NCBI GenBank assembly: GCA_944323755.1
Contig: CALUTR010000001.1
Span: 248,001-312,000 of the forward strand
Direction: 5' to 3'
Length of the DNA: 64,000 nucleotides
Source of the DNA: an uncultured Helicobacteraceae bacterium
GTDB taxonomy: Bacteria > Campylobacterota > Campylobacteria > Campylobacterales > Helicobacteraceae
Positions 17,998 through 26,279 of this stretch are shown piece after piece; position 1 is the stretch's first letter, and the number at the start of each line of letters is the position of its first letter. The translations under genes and the position numbers were made by a program. The notes under the pieces were generated by a model, which was not told the DNA's origin, did not search any database, and worked only from the letters and a program-made list of their open reading frames with translations.

Positions 17998-18318
17998 ATG
18001 GATAAATTTTTAAATATCATCGGAGCGTTAAATGATGAAAGTAGGGTGCTAATACTAGCCTTTTTGGCTCAAAATGGTGAACTTTGCGTATGTGATTTGC
18101 AAAATTCTTTAAATATGATTCAATCACGCCTCTCACGCCATTTAAAAATATTAAAAGATTCTGGATTTTTAGAAGTTAGACGTAAAGGCACTTGGGCATA
18201 TTATAAGATAAAGGAGTATTTATCCCTCTTTCATCTTCAGTGTTTAGAGGCTATAAAAGAGCTCAATGTATCCCTTCCACCTTTAGTAAAAATCTCGTGC
18301 GAATTGGAGGAAAAATGA
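17998..18318 (+). CDS. arsR: ArsR-family arsenic-responsive repressor
   Basis: A 106-residue winged-helix repressor. The ELCVCDLQ segment (about residues 29-36) is the classical CxC arsenite-binding site at the start of the DNA-binding helix region. QSRLSRHLKILKDSGFLEVRRKGTWAYYKI is the recognition helix and wing. The start ATG 17998 follows AAGGAGGT, 10 bases after arsP. Its stop overlaps the arsC start as ATGA. It should repress the operon at the palindrome 16927-16948 and release it when As(III) or organic arsenicals bind. The gene is complete. Confidence 0.92.
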   Translation: MDKFLNIIGALNDESRVLILAFLAQNGELCVCDLQNSLNMIQSRLSRHLKILKDSGFLEVRRKGTWAYYKIKEYLSLFHLQCLEAIKELNVSLPPLVKISCELEEK

Positions 18319-18735
18319 AACTAGCATTTATTTGTGTGCATAATGGTTGTCGCTCTCAAATGGCAGAAGCGCTAGCAAAGTACAAAGCAAAAGAATTAGG
18401 GCTAGATATAGAAGTTTTTTCAGCAGGAAGCGACACTTCAAGAGAAGTAAATCCACAAGCCATAAAACTTAAAAGAACCATATAAAATTGATATGAAAGA
18501 TCAATATGCAAAACTTATAGAATCCTTGCCTAGTGGTATAGATATAGCTATAAGTATAAGTTGTAATGTAGTCTGTCCAAGCTTAAAAGCACGATATTAT
18601 TTTGACTTTAAGCTTATAGACCCAAGCGGAAAAGATTATGAGGCTTTCAAGGAAGTGATTAAAACATTAGATACTAAACTTGATAGCCTATTAAGAGCAA
18701 TACAGACAAATTCATTAAAAGGTTTTATATGTTAG
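18315..18735 (+). pseudogene. arsC: Arsenate reductase (low-molecular-weight phosphatase type), frameshifted
   Basis: The first 56 codons contain the P-loop FICVHNGCRSQMAEA (the C-x5-R active site) and FSAGSDTSREVNPQAIKL. The frame is then lost near 18472-18485 and continues in another as PYKIDMKDQYAKLIESL to the end at 18735. The usual second site, in which a GCNVxCP motif holds the resolving cysteine, reads SCNVVCP. The intact enzyme reduces As(V) to As(III) for export. With the split, the two halves would have to be made separately, which is unlikely to give activity. It overlaps arsR upstream and acr3 downstream. Confidence 0.85.
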
Positions 18736-19740
18736 GAATAGTAGATAGATTTCTTAGTCTTTGGATATTTTTAGCAATTCTTGCTGGATTAGCTTTTGGA
18801 TATTTTGTGCCAAATGTAAATAATTTTGGGCTATTTTTGAATACAACTCGCTTAATATGCTTCTAGTCTTTTGTCTTATTTTATGATGTATCCACCTTTG
18901 GCAAAAGTCGAGTATGCAAAAATGTTGCAAGTCTTTGATGATAAAAAGATTCTAGCTTTTTCACTCTTTTAAAACTAGATTGTTGGACCAAGTTTGATGT
19001 TTGCTCTAGCATATATATTTTTAAAAGATAGCCCAGAATATATGCAAGGAGTGATTATCATCGGACTTACTAGATGTGTGGCTATGGTCGTTGTATGGAG
19101 TTATCTAGCAGGGGCAAATAGAGAATACACAAGTGCTCTTGTAGCTTTCAATAGTGTATTTCAGATTCTATTTTTTGGAATCTTGGCTTATTTTATCTTG
19201 AATTTTTACCTTCCATTCTAGTAGTAAAGTTAGAAAACTCTAGTGTAGATATTAGTATTGCTTCAATTAGCAAAAATGTATTTATCTATCTTGGAATCCC
19301 TTTTTGTTTTAGGTTTTTTAAGCCGAGTTATTTTGATAAAGGCAAAAGGTAATATGTGGTATGAAGAAAGATTTTTAGAAGCTATTAGTCCTATTACGCT
19401 TATTTCATTGCTTTTTACTATTTTTATGATGTGTTCTTATAAATCAGATGTGATATTTAGCTTGCCATTAGATGCACTAAGGATTGCGTTGCCACTTACT
19501 TTGTATTTTGTGTGTATGTTTTTCTTTTCTTGGTTTATTTCGCGTAAGAGCAAGATAGATTAAAAAACTTGCTTGATTTCCTTTAGTGCAAGTGGTAATA
19601 ATTTTGAGCTTGCTATTGCAATTTGCATTGCAAGTTTTGGGATTGCTTCACTACAGAGTTTTGGGGCGATTATTGGACCGCTTGTAGAAGTGCCGGTATT
19701 AGTTTTACTAGTCAAATGGGCTTTGAAGAATAGGTATTAA
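18729..19740 (+). pseudogene. acr3: ACR3-family arsenite efflux transporter, multiply frameshifted
   Basis: Reading across frames gives the ACR3/ArsB-2 bile-acid-transporter-fold pump: LDRFLSLWIFLAILAGLAFGYFVP at the N-terminus, then [71 protein letters not shown], and at the end SGNNFELAIAICIASFG with GPLVEVPVLVLLV. Frame changes or stops occur near 18845, 18885, 18970, 19220, 19300 and 19563. The product of a healthy gene would export arsenite from the cytoplasm. It overlaps the arsC stop by seven bases and is the last gene of the operon. Confidence 0.87.
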
Positions 19741-19744
19741 TTTG

Positions 19745-20101
19745 TTAATTAGAACTTGATAAATCTTTATTTCCCCAATCACACATCGCTTGTAAGATAG
19801 GAATTAGGCTTTGTCCTCTGCTTGATAGACTATATTCTACCTTTGGTGGGATTTGTGGGTATTCTTTGCGGATAATAAGCTCATCGTTTTCTAGCTCTCT
19901 TAGTGTGTTGGTTAGCATTTTAAAAGATATGGGTTGTAAATACCGCTTTAGCTCATTATAACGCACTATTTCGCAACGATATAGGATGTATAAAACACTC
20001 ATCTTGTATTTACCAGCGATAAGCGATAGTGTGTAGTTAAAAACACCACCATTAAAATCAAACTTTTTGTCTTTTTTCTCTATTTTTTTATTTTTCTCCA
20101 T
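19745..20101 (-). CDS. HxlR-family regulator A (next to aldo/keto reductase)
   Basis: A 118-residue winged-helix regulator of the HxlR/YodB type: YTLSLIAGKYKMSVLYILY, RYNELKRYLQPISFKMLTNTLRELENDELI and REYPQIPPKVEYSLSSRGQSLIPIL. Many HxlR proteins sense quinones, diamide or aldehydes through a cysteine just before the first helix; here that position is glycine (GGVFNY), and the only cysteines are at about 43 and 107. It is divergent from the aldo/keto reductase across the duplicated promoter module and is a close paralogue of the regulator at 25763. It likely controls its divergent neighbour. Confidence 0.88.
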   Translation of the reverse strand: MEKNKKIEKKDKKFDFNGGVFNYTLSLIAGKYKMSVLYILYRCEIVRYNELKRYLQPISFKMLTNTLRELENDELIIRKEYPQIPPKVEYSLSSRGQSLIPILQAMCDWGNKDLSSSN

Positions 20102-20146
20102 AGAATCTCCCTTTAGGTATTGTGAAAGTTTTATACACTCATTTTA

Positions 20147-20242
20147 GTTAGTATCTTACTTTATTTTTCGTATTGACATTATAACCTGTATCATTTAAAA
20201 TTCTAGCACAATTTTAATCAAAAGGATTTTTATGCAAACAAT
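20147..20242 (+). promoter_or_regulatory. Duplicated 96-bp divergent promoter module, copy A
   Basis: This 96-base stretch recurs at 26162-26257 with only two differences seen by eye. It contains TTGACA at 20173-20178 and TAAAAT at 20196-20201 with a 17-base spacer, a good sigma-70-type promoter for the reductase. Upstream lies GTATCTTAC (GTA-N3-TAC), a candidate operator half-dyad for the HxlR regulator. The module ends with AAAAGGA and the first codons of the reductase. Regulation by HxlR is inferred. Confidence 0.75.
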
Positions 20243-21074
20243 TACTTTAAATGACGGAAATAAAATGCCAATTTTAGGCTATGGTGTATTCCAAATCGAT
20301 CCAAAAGAGACGCAGAGGTGCGTAGAAGATGCTTTAAATGTGGGTTATCGCCTTATTGATACAGCAGCAATTTATGGCAATGAAGAAGCAGTAGGTGCAG
20401 CGATAAAGGCAAGTGGAGTAGCTAGAAATGAGCTTTTTATCACTACAAAGCTTTGGATAAATAATATTAGTCGCAAGAATGCAAGAGCTGCATTTATGGA
20501 ATCTTTGCAAAAATTAGGACTAGATTTTGTTGATTTATATCTTATCCACCAGCCATTTAACGATAGTTATGGTGCGTGGGAAGTCTTGTGCGAGCTTAAA
20601 AAAGAAGGGCTTATAAATTCTATTGGTGTAAGTAATTTTTACCCTGACAAACTTACAGATTTTTGCTTTAACAATGAAGTAAAACCAGCACTCAATCAAG
20701 TAGAATGCCACCCATTTTTGCCACGATTTGACTTTGAAGAGAGTATGAAAAATCTAGGTGTAACTATGCAGTCTTGGGCGTCCTTTGCAGAGGGACAAAA
20801 TGGAATCTTTGAAAATGAGATTCTAAAAAATGTCGCTAAAAAATATAATAAAAGCATAGCGCAAGTGATTTTACGATGGCTAATACAAAGAGAAATCGCA
20901 GTAATCCCAAAAACTCTAAGCAAAGAGCGAATGGTGGAGAATATCTCTGTGTTTGATTTTAGTCTAGATTCTAATGATATGGAATCTATCTCTAAAATCT
21001 CTCAAAACCCTTATATCATCTGCGATCATAGAGATGTAAAAACAGCGGAGTTTTTGCTGAATTTAGCAAAGTAA
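20232..21074 (+). CDS. Aldo/keto reductase (2,5-diketo-gluconate reductase-like)
   Basis: A 280-residue NADPH-dependent aldo/keto reductase with a complete catalytic tetrad: Asp43 and Tyr48 in LIDTAAIYGNEE, Lys73 in ITTKLW and His106 in LIHQPF. The SIGVSNFYPDKL and NQVECHPF segments line the active site. IAVIPKTLSKERMVENISVFDF is the NADP-binding end. It reduces aldehydes and ketones in the cytoplasm, including toxic methylglyoxal-type carbonyls in related enzymes. The ATG follows AAAAGGA in the promoter module shared with mdaB. The divergent HxlR-type gene points to induction by electrophiles. Confidence 0.92.
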   Translation: MQTITLNDGNKMPILGYGVFQIDPKETQRCVEDALNVGYRLIDTAAIYGNEEAVGAAIKASGVARNELFITTKLWINNISRKNARAAFMESLQKLGLDFVDLYLIHQPFNDSYGAWEVLCELKKEGLINSIGVSNFYPDKLTDFCFNNEVKPALNQVECHPFLPRFDFEESMKNLGVTMQSWASFAEGQNGIFENEILKNVAKKYNKSIAQVILRWLIQREIAVIPKTLSKERMVENISVFDFSLDSNDMESISKISQNPYIICDHRDVKTAEFLLNLAK

Positions 21075-23710
21075 AGCAAGTTTTAAGAAACTCTAACTTT
21101 AAAGCTTAGGGCTTTATGTCTCTTTGCTTTAAAATCTATCCTACGCACTTAAAATAGCCACTTATTATAAGCTAAAAGATATTAAAATACTGACTTGAAA
21201 TATACATGCACTCAATAAGGACATAAATGAACTCTATAGAAGAAATTGTTGAAGATAGTATAAAATCACAGCTTAACACTCTAAAAATTCCCTATTATGC
21301 AAAAACACAAGGTATCAACACAGAAATTGACGAAGCACTTACAAAAGCTCCAAGCAAAAGTGGCGGAGATGGCAAAAATTATCCTGATATAAAATTATTA
21401 ATTAAAACAAAAACACTAAGAACTATTCCTATTATGATAGAAGCAAAAGGCTTAAAAAAACAAACTTGCCAAATTTAAAGATGAAGAGATAGAAAATACC
21501 ACCAAAGATAATAAACCCTATTATAAAAATATCCAAGAATACGCCCTAAATGGTGCGGTGCATTATGCTAATGCGATACTTGATTATACACATAGCTATG
21601 ATGAAGTCATTGCAATAGGAGTTAATGGAGTGATAAAGAACCTAAAATAGAATACGCCCTTTATTACTTAAATCGTGAAAATTTAAGCATTCCTAAAAAA
21701 ATAGGCGATTTTAAAGATTTAAGTTGTTTATCAAAAGAATATTTAGATGATTTAATGCTTAAAATAGATTCTATCAATCTAAGCGATGAAGAAAAGGCAA
21801 AAGCTATTGAAGAGCTTGAAAGCGATACAGAATCTAAACTTAATACACTCAATCAATTTATGCACGATAGCTTATTAAATATTAGCCCCAATGATAGAGT
21901 AGCCTTGCTTGTAGGTATGATTATGGCAGCTCAAGGGGTGTCTGATAAAATCGCACCACTAAAATTAGACGAGCTAAAAGGACAAGAAGGACAATACACA
22001 AATGACGGACAAATCTTTCTAAATAAAATCAAAGATTTTTTAAGCTACAAAAACTTGCCACAAGAAAAAATTAATCTCGTTATCAACGATTTAGAAAAAG
22101 CCTTTATCCATTCTAAACTTTATAATGTAAAATCCTATACCAATGAGCTTTTACACTCAAGTGATGAAAGCCCACTGAAAAAAATCTATATCCAAGTGCT
22201 TGATAATATCTTGCCACTTGTAAAAAAGCTAAAAAACGCAGATATTGCCGGAAGACTTTTTAACTCCATTACCAAATGGTTAGAAGTGCCAGATAATGAA
22301 AAAAACGATGTCGTGCTTACACCTAGATATGTCGTAGATCTTATGGTAGCACTTGCAAGAGTAAATAAAGATTCTTTTGTGTGGGACTATGCGACAGGTT
22401 CAGTAGCTTTTCTTATCTCTTCAATGAATGCAATGATAAAAGATTGCGAAAATATCAAAAGCCCACAAGAAAAAGAAGAAAAAATCGCTCACATCAAAGC
22501 TTATCAACTCTTAGGTATAGAAAAACGCACTGATATTTATCTACTTGGAATCTTAAATATGATCTTGCTTGATGATGGCAGTGCAAATTTGTTACATAAA
22601 GATAGTTTGAAAGAATATGAGGGCAACTACGAGCAAGGTGATAAAAAAGGCAAAAGTTTCCCAGCCAATGTCTTTTTGCTAAATCCTCCTTATTCTGCAG
22701 AGGGCAAAGGCTTTATTTTTGTAGATAGAGCATTAAAAAGAATGCAAAAAGGCAAAGCAGTCGTAATTATCCAAGAAAATGCTGGAAGTGGCAATGGGCT
22801 TCCCTATACTAAAAATATTTTAGAGCATTCAAGCCTTTTAGCAAGTATCAAAATGCCAAATGATTTATTTGTAGGAAAATCAAGCGTGCAAACAGCTATT
22901 TATGTGTTTGAAGTGGGAGTTAAGCATGACAAAAAAGCTTTAGTAAAATTTATAGACTTTAGTATTGATGGTTATACAAGAGCGGCAAGGAAAAAGTCAA
23001 AAGCAAGTGTCAATCTAAAAGATACCAATAACGCAAAAGCAAGATATGAAGAACTTGTAAATATCGTGCTTTATGGCTCAAAATATTTAAATTATTACAA
23101 AGATTTTTATATAGAAGATTGCATTAATTTAGAAGGTAAAGACTGGACTTACTCACAGCATAGAAAAATCGATACCAAGCCAACACTAGAAGATTTTAAA
23201 AAAAGTGTGAGTGAATATCTTGCTTGGGAAGTGAGTAATATTTTAAAACAAGAAGGATTTGCACAGGGAAAGTTCTAAACCCTGCTTTAGAGAAATTAGA
23301 AGCTGATTTCAAAAAAGCAGGGGGAGAGTGGAGAGAGTTTAGAATTGGGGATTTGTTTGAGTCTGAAAATGGAGATTTTGATATACAAAAAACACATTTA
23401 AATAATAAAGGTGAGATAGTTATAAGCTCAGGTGAGACGAATTTGGGAATTATAGGTAAAACAGATGTCAAAGCTAAAATTTTTGAGAAAAATACTCTAA
23501 CTTGCGATATGTTTGGAAATGTTTATTATAGAAGCTTTCCTTATAAAATGGTAACTCACGCTAGAGTTTTTAATCTAAAAGCAAAATTTAATATCAATGA
23601 TAAGATAGGATTATACCTTGTTGGTATTTTTAGCTTTATAAAATTTAAATTCTCATATTCTAGTATGGCAAGTTGGAAGAAAATTAAAAATGAAGTTATC
23701 AATCTTCCCA

Positions 23711-23751
23711 CAGACTCTAAAGGCAATCTTGCTTTTGATTTTATGGAATCT
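23711..23751 (+). repeat. 41-bp direct repeat, copy 1 (end of TRD1)
   Basis: Identical over 41 bases to 24334-24374. It encodes DSKGNLAFDFMES in both recognition domains. The pair lies 623 bases apart, one period of the duplicated recognition domain, and could mediate recombination that deletes or swaps a domain. Confidence 0.85.
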
Positions 23752-23877
23752 TGTATAGCGGAGCTGGAAGCAGAGCGTGTGCGGGAGCTGGAAGCGTATT
23801 TGCGCGCTACTGGACTAAGTAACTATACACTAACCAAAAAAGAAAAAGAGATTCTAAACACACTAGATTCTAGCTAC

Positions 23878-23889
23878 GGGGGGGGGGGG
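23878..23889 (+). repeat. Poly-G tract (12 G) at the TRD1/TRD2 junction
   Basis: Twelve consecutive G between codons for SSY and the second recognition domain. At 12 G the frame ends at a TAA 9 bases later (reading KEG then stop). At 13 or 10 G the frame runs through RRDNPSSSLEALD into WKEFRIGDLFE of TRD2. At 11 G it stops at a TAG about 25 bases on. Such tracts are known phase-variation sites in Campylobacter and Helicobacter. Confidence 0.9.
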
Positions 23890-24333
23890 AAGGAGGGATA
23901 ATCCATCTAGTAGCTTAGAGGCTTTAGATTCTATAATTTGGAAAGAATTTAGAATTGGGGATTTGTTTGAGATATTTACAGGTAGAGATGTGATTATAGG
24001 GCGAACAGAGTTAGGAAATATACCACTGGTTAGTCATCAAAATACAGACAATGGGGTTGTGAAATACATTAAAAAACTTAATGATAGACATATTTTTGAT
24101 TATCGTTACACCATTTCTTTGGCTGATAGAGGAGTATTTTATGCTTCTACACAATTTGAAAATTTTCATATAGGAACTAGAGTTAAGGCACTTGTATTTA
24201 AAGATAAAAATAAAATAAGCAAAGAAATAAGATTATTTTTTTGTTAGCACAATTAACAAATTGCAAACTTTATTCAAAGATTATCTAATAAATGCTACTA
24301 ATAAATTGCCGGACTTAAAAATCACTCTCCCTG

Positions 24334-24374
24334 CAGACTCTAAAGGCAATCTTGCTTTTGATTTTATGGAATCT
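24334..24374 (+). repeat. 41-bp direct repeat, copy 2 (end of TRD2)
   Basis: Second copy of the 41-base sequence at 23711-23751, in the equivalent place of the second recognition domain. A further 24-base identity (23338-23361 and 23948-23971) marks the start of each domain. Confidence 0.85.
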
Positions 24375-24571
24375 AGCATAAAAGCCATTCAAAAAGAAGT
24401 GATAAGAAGCGTGGTTTTATATGTAGATACTAAAATCAATGCTACAAAGGAAGCTGTAAAAAAGCATTAGTTGTATTATAATCTTTGCCATTAAAGAGAT
24501 AAAGGCAATTTTTTCTGAATTTAGCAAAATAGGTGGCTTTAGAACTATAAATATCGCGTGAAAGATTTAAA

Positions 24572-25036
24572 ATGCAGTGCAAAAACTTTGATAAAGCTAA
24601 CTTAGATGAGTGCGTATCTTTGTATATAGATGTATTTTTAAAAGAGCCATGGTGTGAGCAAAATTGCCCCAAAAAGATAAAAGAATACTTTTTAATGCTC
24701 TTAGAGATGAATACATTTTTAGGATTTATGCTTGTAAAAGATAGTCAGATTATAGGGCTTTGTTTAGGCTATATCAAGCCTTATATATTTGATGATAAAG
24801 TCGCTAAAGAATATGCAATTGATCAGTTTTTTATCGCTTATAATTATCAAAGTAAAGGATATGGCAAGCAGTTTTTAGAATCCATAAAAATGCAGTTAAA
24901 GATGCAATATGTAGATATTAATGCTATGATTTTGAATACACAGCGTAAATATCCGGCATTTAGATTCTATAAATGCTATGGCTTTGAAGCACTTGATGAA
25001 TATGCTATTTTGGCGTGTGATATAAAGGCTAATTGA
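24572..25036 (+). CDS. GNAT-family N-acetyltransferase
   Basis: A 154-residue acetyltransferase with the acetyl-CoA-binding motif YQSKGYGKQFLESIK (about residue 94) and a C-terminal YPAFRFYKCYGFEAL segment typical of antibiotic- and small-molecule-acetylating GNATs. Its central LGFMLVKDSQIIGLCLGYIKP is the core strand pair. The stop overlaps the ATG of the chloramphenicol-acetyltransferase-like gene (TGATGA), so both belonged to one transcript. The acceptor cannot be inferred. The gene itself is complete. Confidence 0.82.
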   Translation: MQCKNFDKANLDECVSLYIDVFLKEPWCEQNCPKKIKEYFLMLLEMNTFLGFMLVKDSQIIGLCLGYIKPYIFDDKVAKEYAIDQFFIAYNYQSKGYGKQFLESIKMQLKMQYVDINAMILNTQRKYPAFRFYKCYGFEALDEYAILACDIKAN

Positions 25037-25664
25037 TGAAAGAGTGTCATTTTATCCCCATTGATTTAACATCTTACAAAAGAGCAGAGCATTTTAGGTT
25101 TTTTAGTGCAAATCCTTGTGGTTTTTCGCTAAGTGTGGAACTTGAAGTGCAAAATTTGCTAAATCACAAACAAAAGGGATAGCTTTTTAAATCTTATTCT
25201 TTATTGTATTTCTAGGAGTGTGAATGAGATAGTAGAGCTTAGAATGGATTGTAAAGATGGGATTTTAGGCTATTATGAAATCTCTCACCCAAGCTATACT
25301 ATTTTTCATAAAAATAGTGAGACTTTTAGCTCTCTTTGGAGTGAGTATGATGAGGATTTTGCTAAATTTAATGAGAATCTGCAAAGCGATAAGGCAGAGT
25401 TTGGGAAAAATCTAAGCTATAAGGCAAAGGCACATAGGATTCCAAATATATTTTTTATCTCTTCGCTTCCTTGGATTGGTTTTAAGGATTTTAATCTGCA
25501 AATTGATAGAAGCAAGTTTTATGCGCCAATTTTCACTCTATCAAATACAAGATTCTAAAGTTTTGTTAAATATTAATGTCAATCACGCAATTTGCGATGG
25601 CTATCATGTATCAAAGTTTATAGAGATTCTACAAAAGAGTATTGATACTTTAGAAGTTGCTTGA
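25036..25664 (+). pseudogene. Chloramphenicol acetyltransferase-like (CAT) gene, frameshifted
   Basis: Read across frames, this is a type-A chloramphenicol-acetyltransferase-like protein of about 209 residues. The N-terminus FIPIDLTSYKRAEHFRFF is the family start, SLPWIGFKDFNLQI lies in the middle and NHAICDGYHVSKFIEIL contains the HxxxDG catalytic motif. A one-base loss in the A run near 25172-25175 and a second frame change near 25540-25555 break it. CAT enzymes inactivate chloramphenicol, but many chromosomal homologues (xenobiotic acetyltransferase-like) do not. In its present form no active trimer is expected. Confidence 0.82.
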
Positions 25665-25762
25665 TGATTTTAAAAGCGACAAAGAAAGAGGTTGAATGCT
25701 AACCTGACTACTTTTGGAGGCACAATTTAAGAGAGCTTATTAAATCACAAAAATGCTATAGT

Positions 25763-26113
25763 TTATTCCTTGATAGTATTGCCACTTTTATACTCTTCAC
25801 CCCAATTACATATTGCTTGTAAAATCGGAATAAAGCTTTTTCCTTTAGATGATAGGCTATATTCTACCTTTGGTGGGATTTGTGGATATTCTTTACGGAT
25901 AATAAGCTCATCACTCTCTAGCTCACGCAAGACATTAGTTAATGTTTTAAAAGATATGGGAGAGAGGATTCTACTTAGCTCATTATAACGCACAATAGAA
26001 TCTTTATAAAGGCAGTAAAGCACACTCATTTTGTATTTGCCTGCAATAAGCGATAGTGTGTAGTTAAATCCACATTCTTGATAATTACAACTTGAATTTT
26101 TGGTATTTTGCAT
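25763..26113 (-). CDS. HxlR-family regulator B (next to mdaB)
   Basis: A winged-helix HxlR/YodB-type regulator of 116 residues from the ATG at 26113, which follows GGAGG; an in-frame TTG at 26125 is less likely. It is nearly the same as regulator A from YTLSLIAGKYKMSVLY to the end (RKEYPQIPPKVEYSLSS). It keeps the cysteine before the first helix (QECGFNY, Cys14), the position used by redox-sensing members such as HypR, plus Cys9. It is divergent from mdaB across copy B of the promoter module and probably represses or activates it in response to quinones or disulfide stress. Confidence 0.88.
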   Translation of the reverse strand: MQNTKNSSCNYQECGFNYTLSLIAGKYKMSVLYCLYKDSIVRYNELSRILSPISFKTLTNVLRELESDELIIRKEYPQIPPKVEYSLSSKGKSFIPILQAICNWGEEYKSGNTIKE

Positions 26114-26161
26114 ATTTTCCTCCAATCGTTTAATGTATTTAGTATTTATGCTTTACTTTTG

Positions 26162-26257
26162 GTTAGTATCTTACTTTATTTTGCGTATTGACATTATAAC
26201 TTGTATCATTTAAAATTCTAGCACAATTTTAATCAAAAGGATTTTTATGCAAACAAT
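26162..26257 (+). promoter_or_regulatory. Duplicated 96-bp divergent promoter module, copy B
   Basis: Matches 20147-20242 with two differences. TTGACA is at 26188-26193 and TAAAAT at 26211-26216 with a 17-base spacer. The copy includes the reductase-type start (AAAAGGA, ATG and codons for MQTI), although the gene behind it is now mdaB. This shows that the module was duplicated with the beginning of a coding region. Confidence 0.75.
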
Positions 26258-26279
26258 AATTCTAAGTAAGGAGCAGTGA
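26247..26279 (+). CDS. Ten-codon leader ORF coupled to mdaB
   Basis: ATG at 26247 with AAAAGGA upstream opens a ten-codon frame, MQTIILSKEQ, whose TGA (26277-26279) overlaps the mdaB ATG as TGATG. Its first four codons encode the same residues as the aldo/keto reductase start at 20232. Inside it lies AAGGAG, the mdaB ribosome site. It is likely a relic of the duplicated reductase start that now couples translation to mdaB. A regulatory role is possible but not shown. Confidence 0.5.
   Translation: MQTIILSKEQ

Larger units (their letters stand above)
21227..24470 (+). pseudogene. Fused restriction-modification enzyme (nuclease-N6-adenine MTase-two TRDs), frameshifted
   Basis: One long gene once encoded a single-chain RM enzyme (type IIG-like). 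An N-terminal PD-(D/E)xK nuclease shows YPDIKLLI then PIMIEAKG. An N6-adenine methyltransferase has motif I DYATGSVAFLISS (degenerate) and motif IV NPPYSAEG near 22686. Two target-recognition domains each begin EFRIGDLFE (23338 and 23948) and each carry DSKGNLAFDFMES. Breaks by my reading: +1 at an A7 tract (21448-21454), -1 near 21632, -1 in GGGAAAG at 23266-23272, a G12 tract (23878-23889), and +1 in a T7 tract near 24236-24242. In its present state no full product can be made. Confidence 0.85.
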
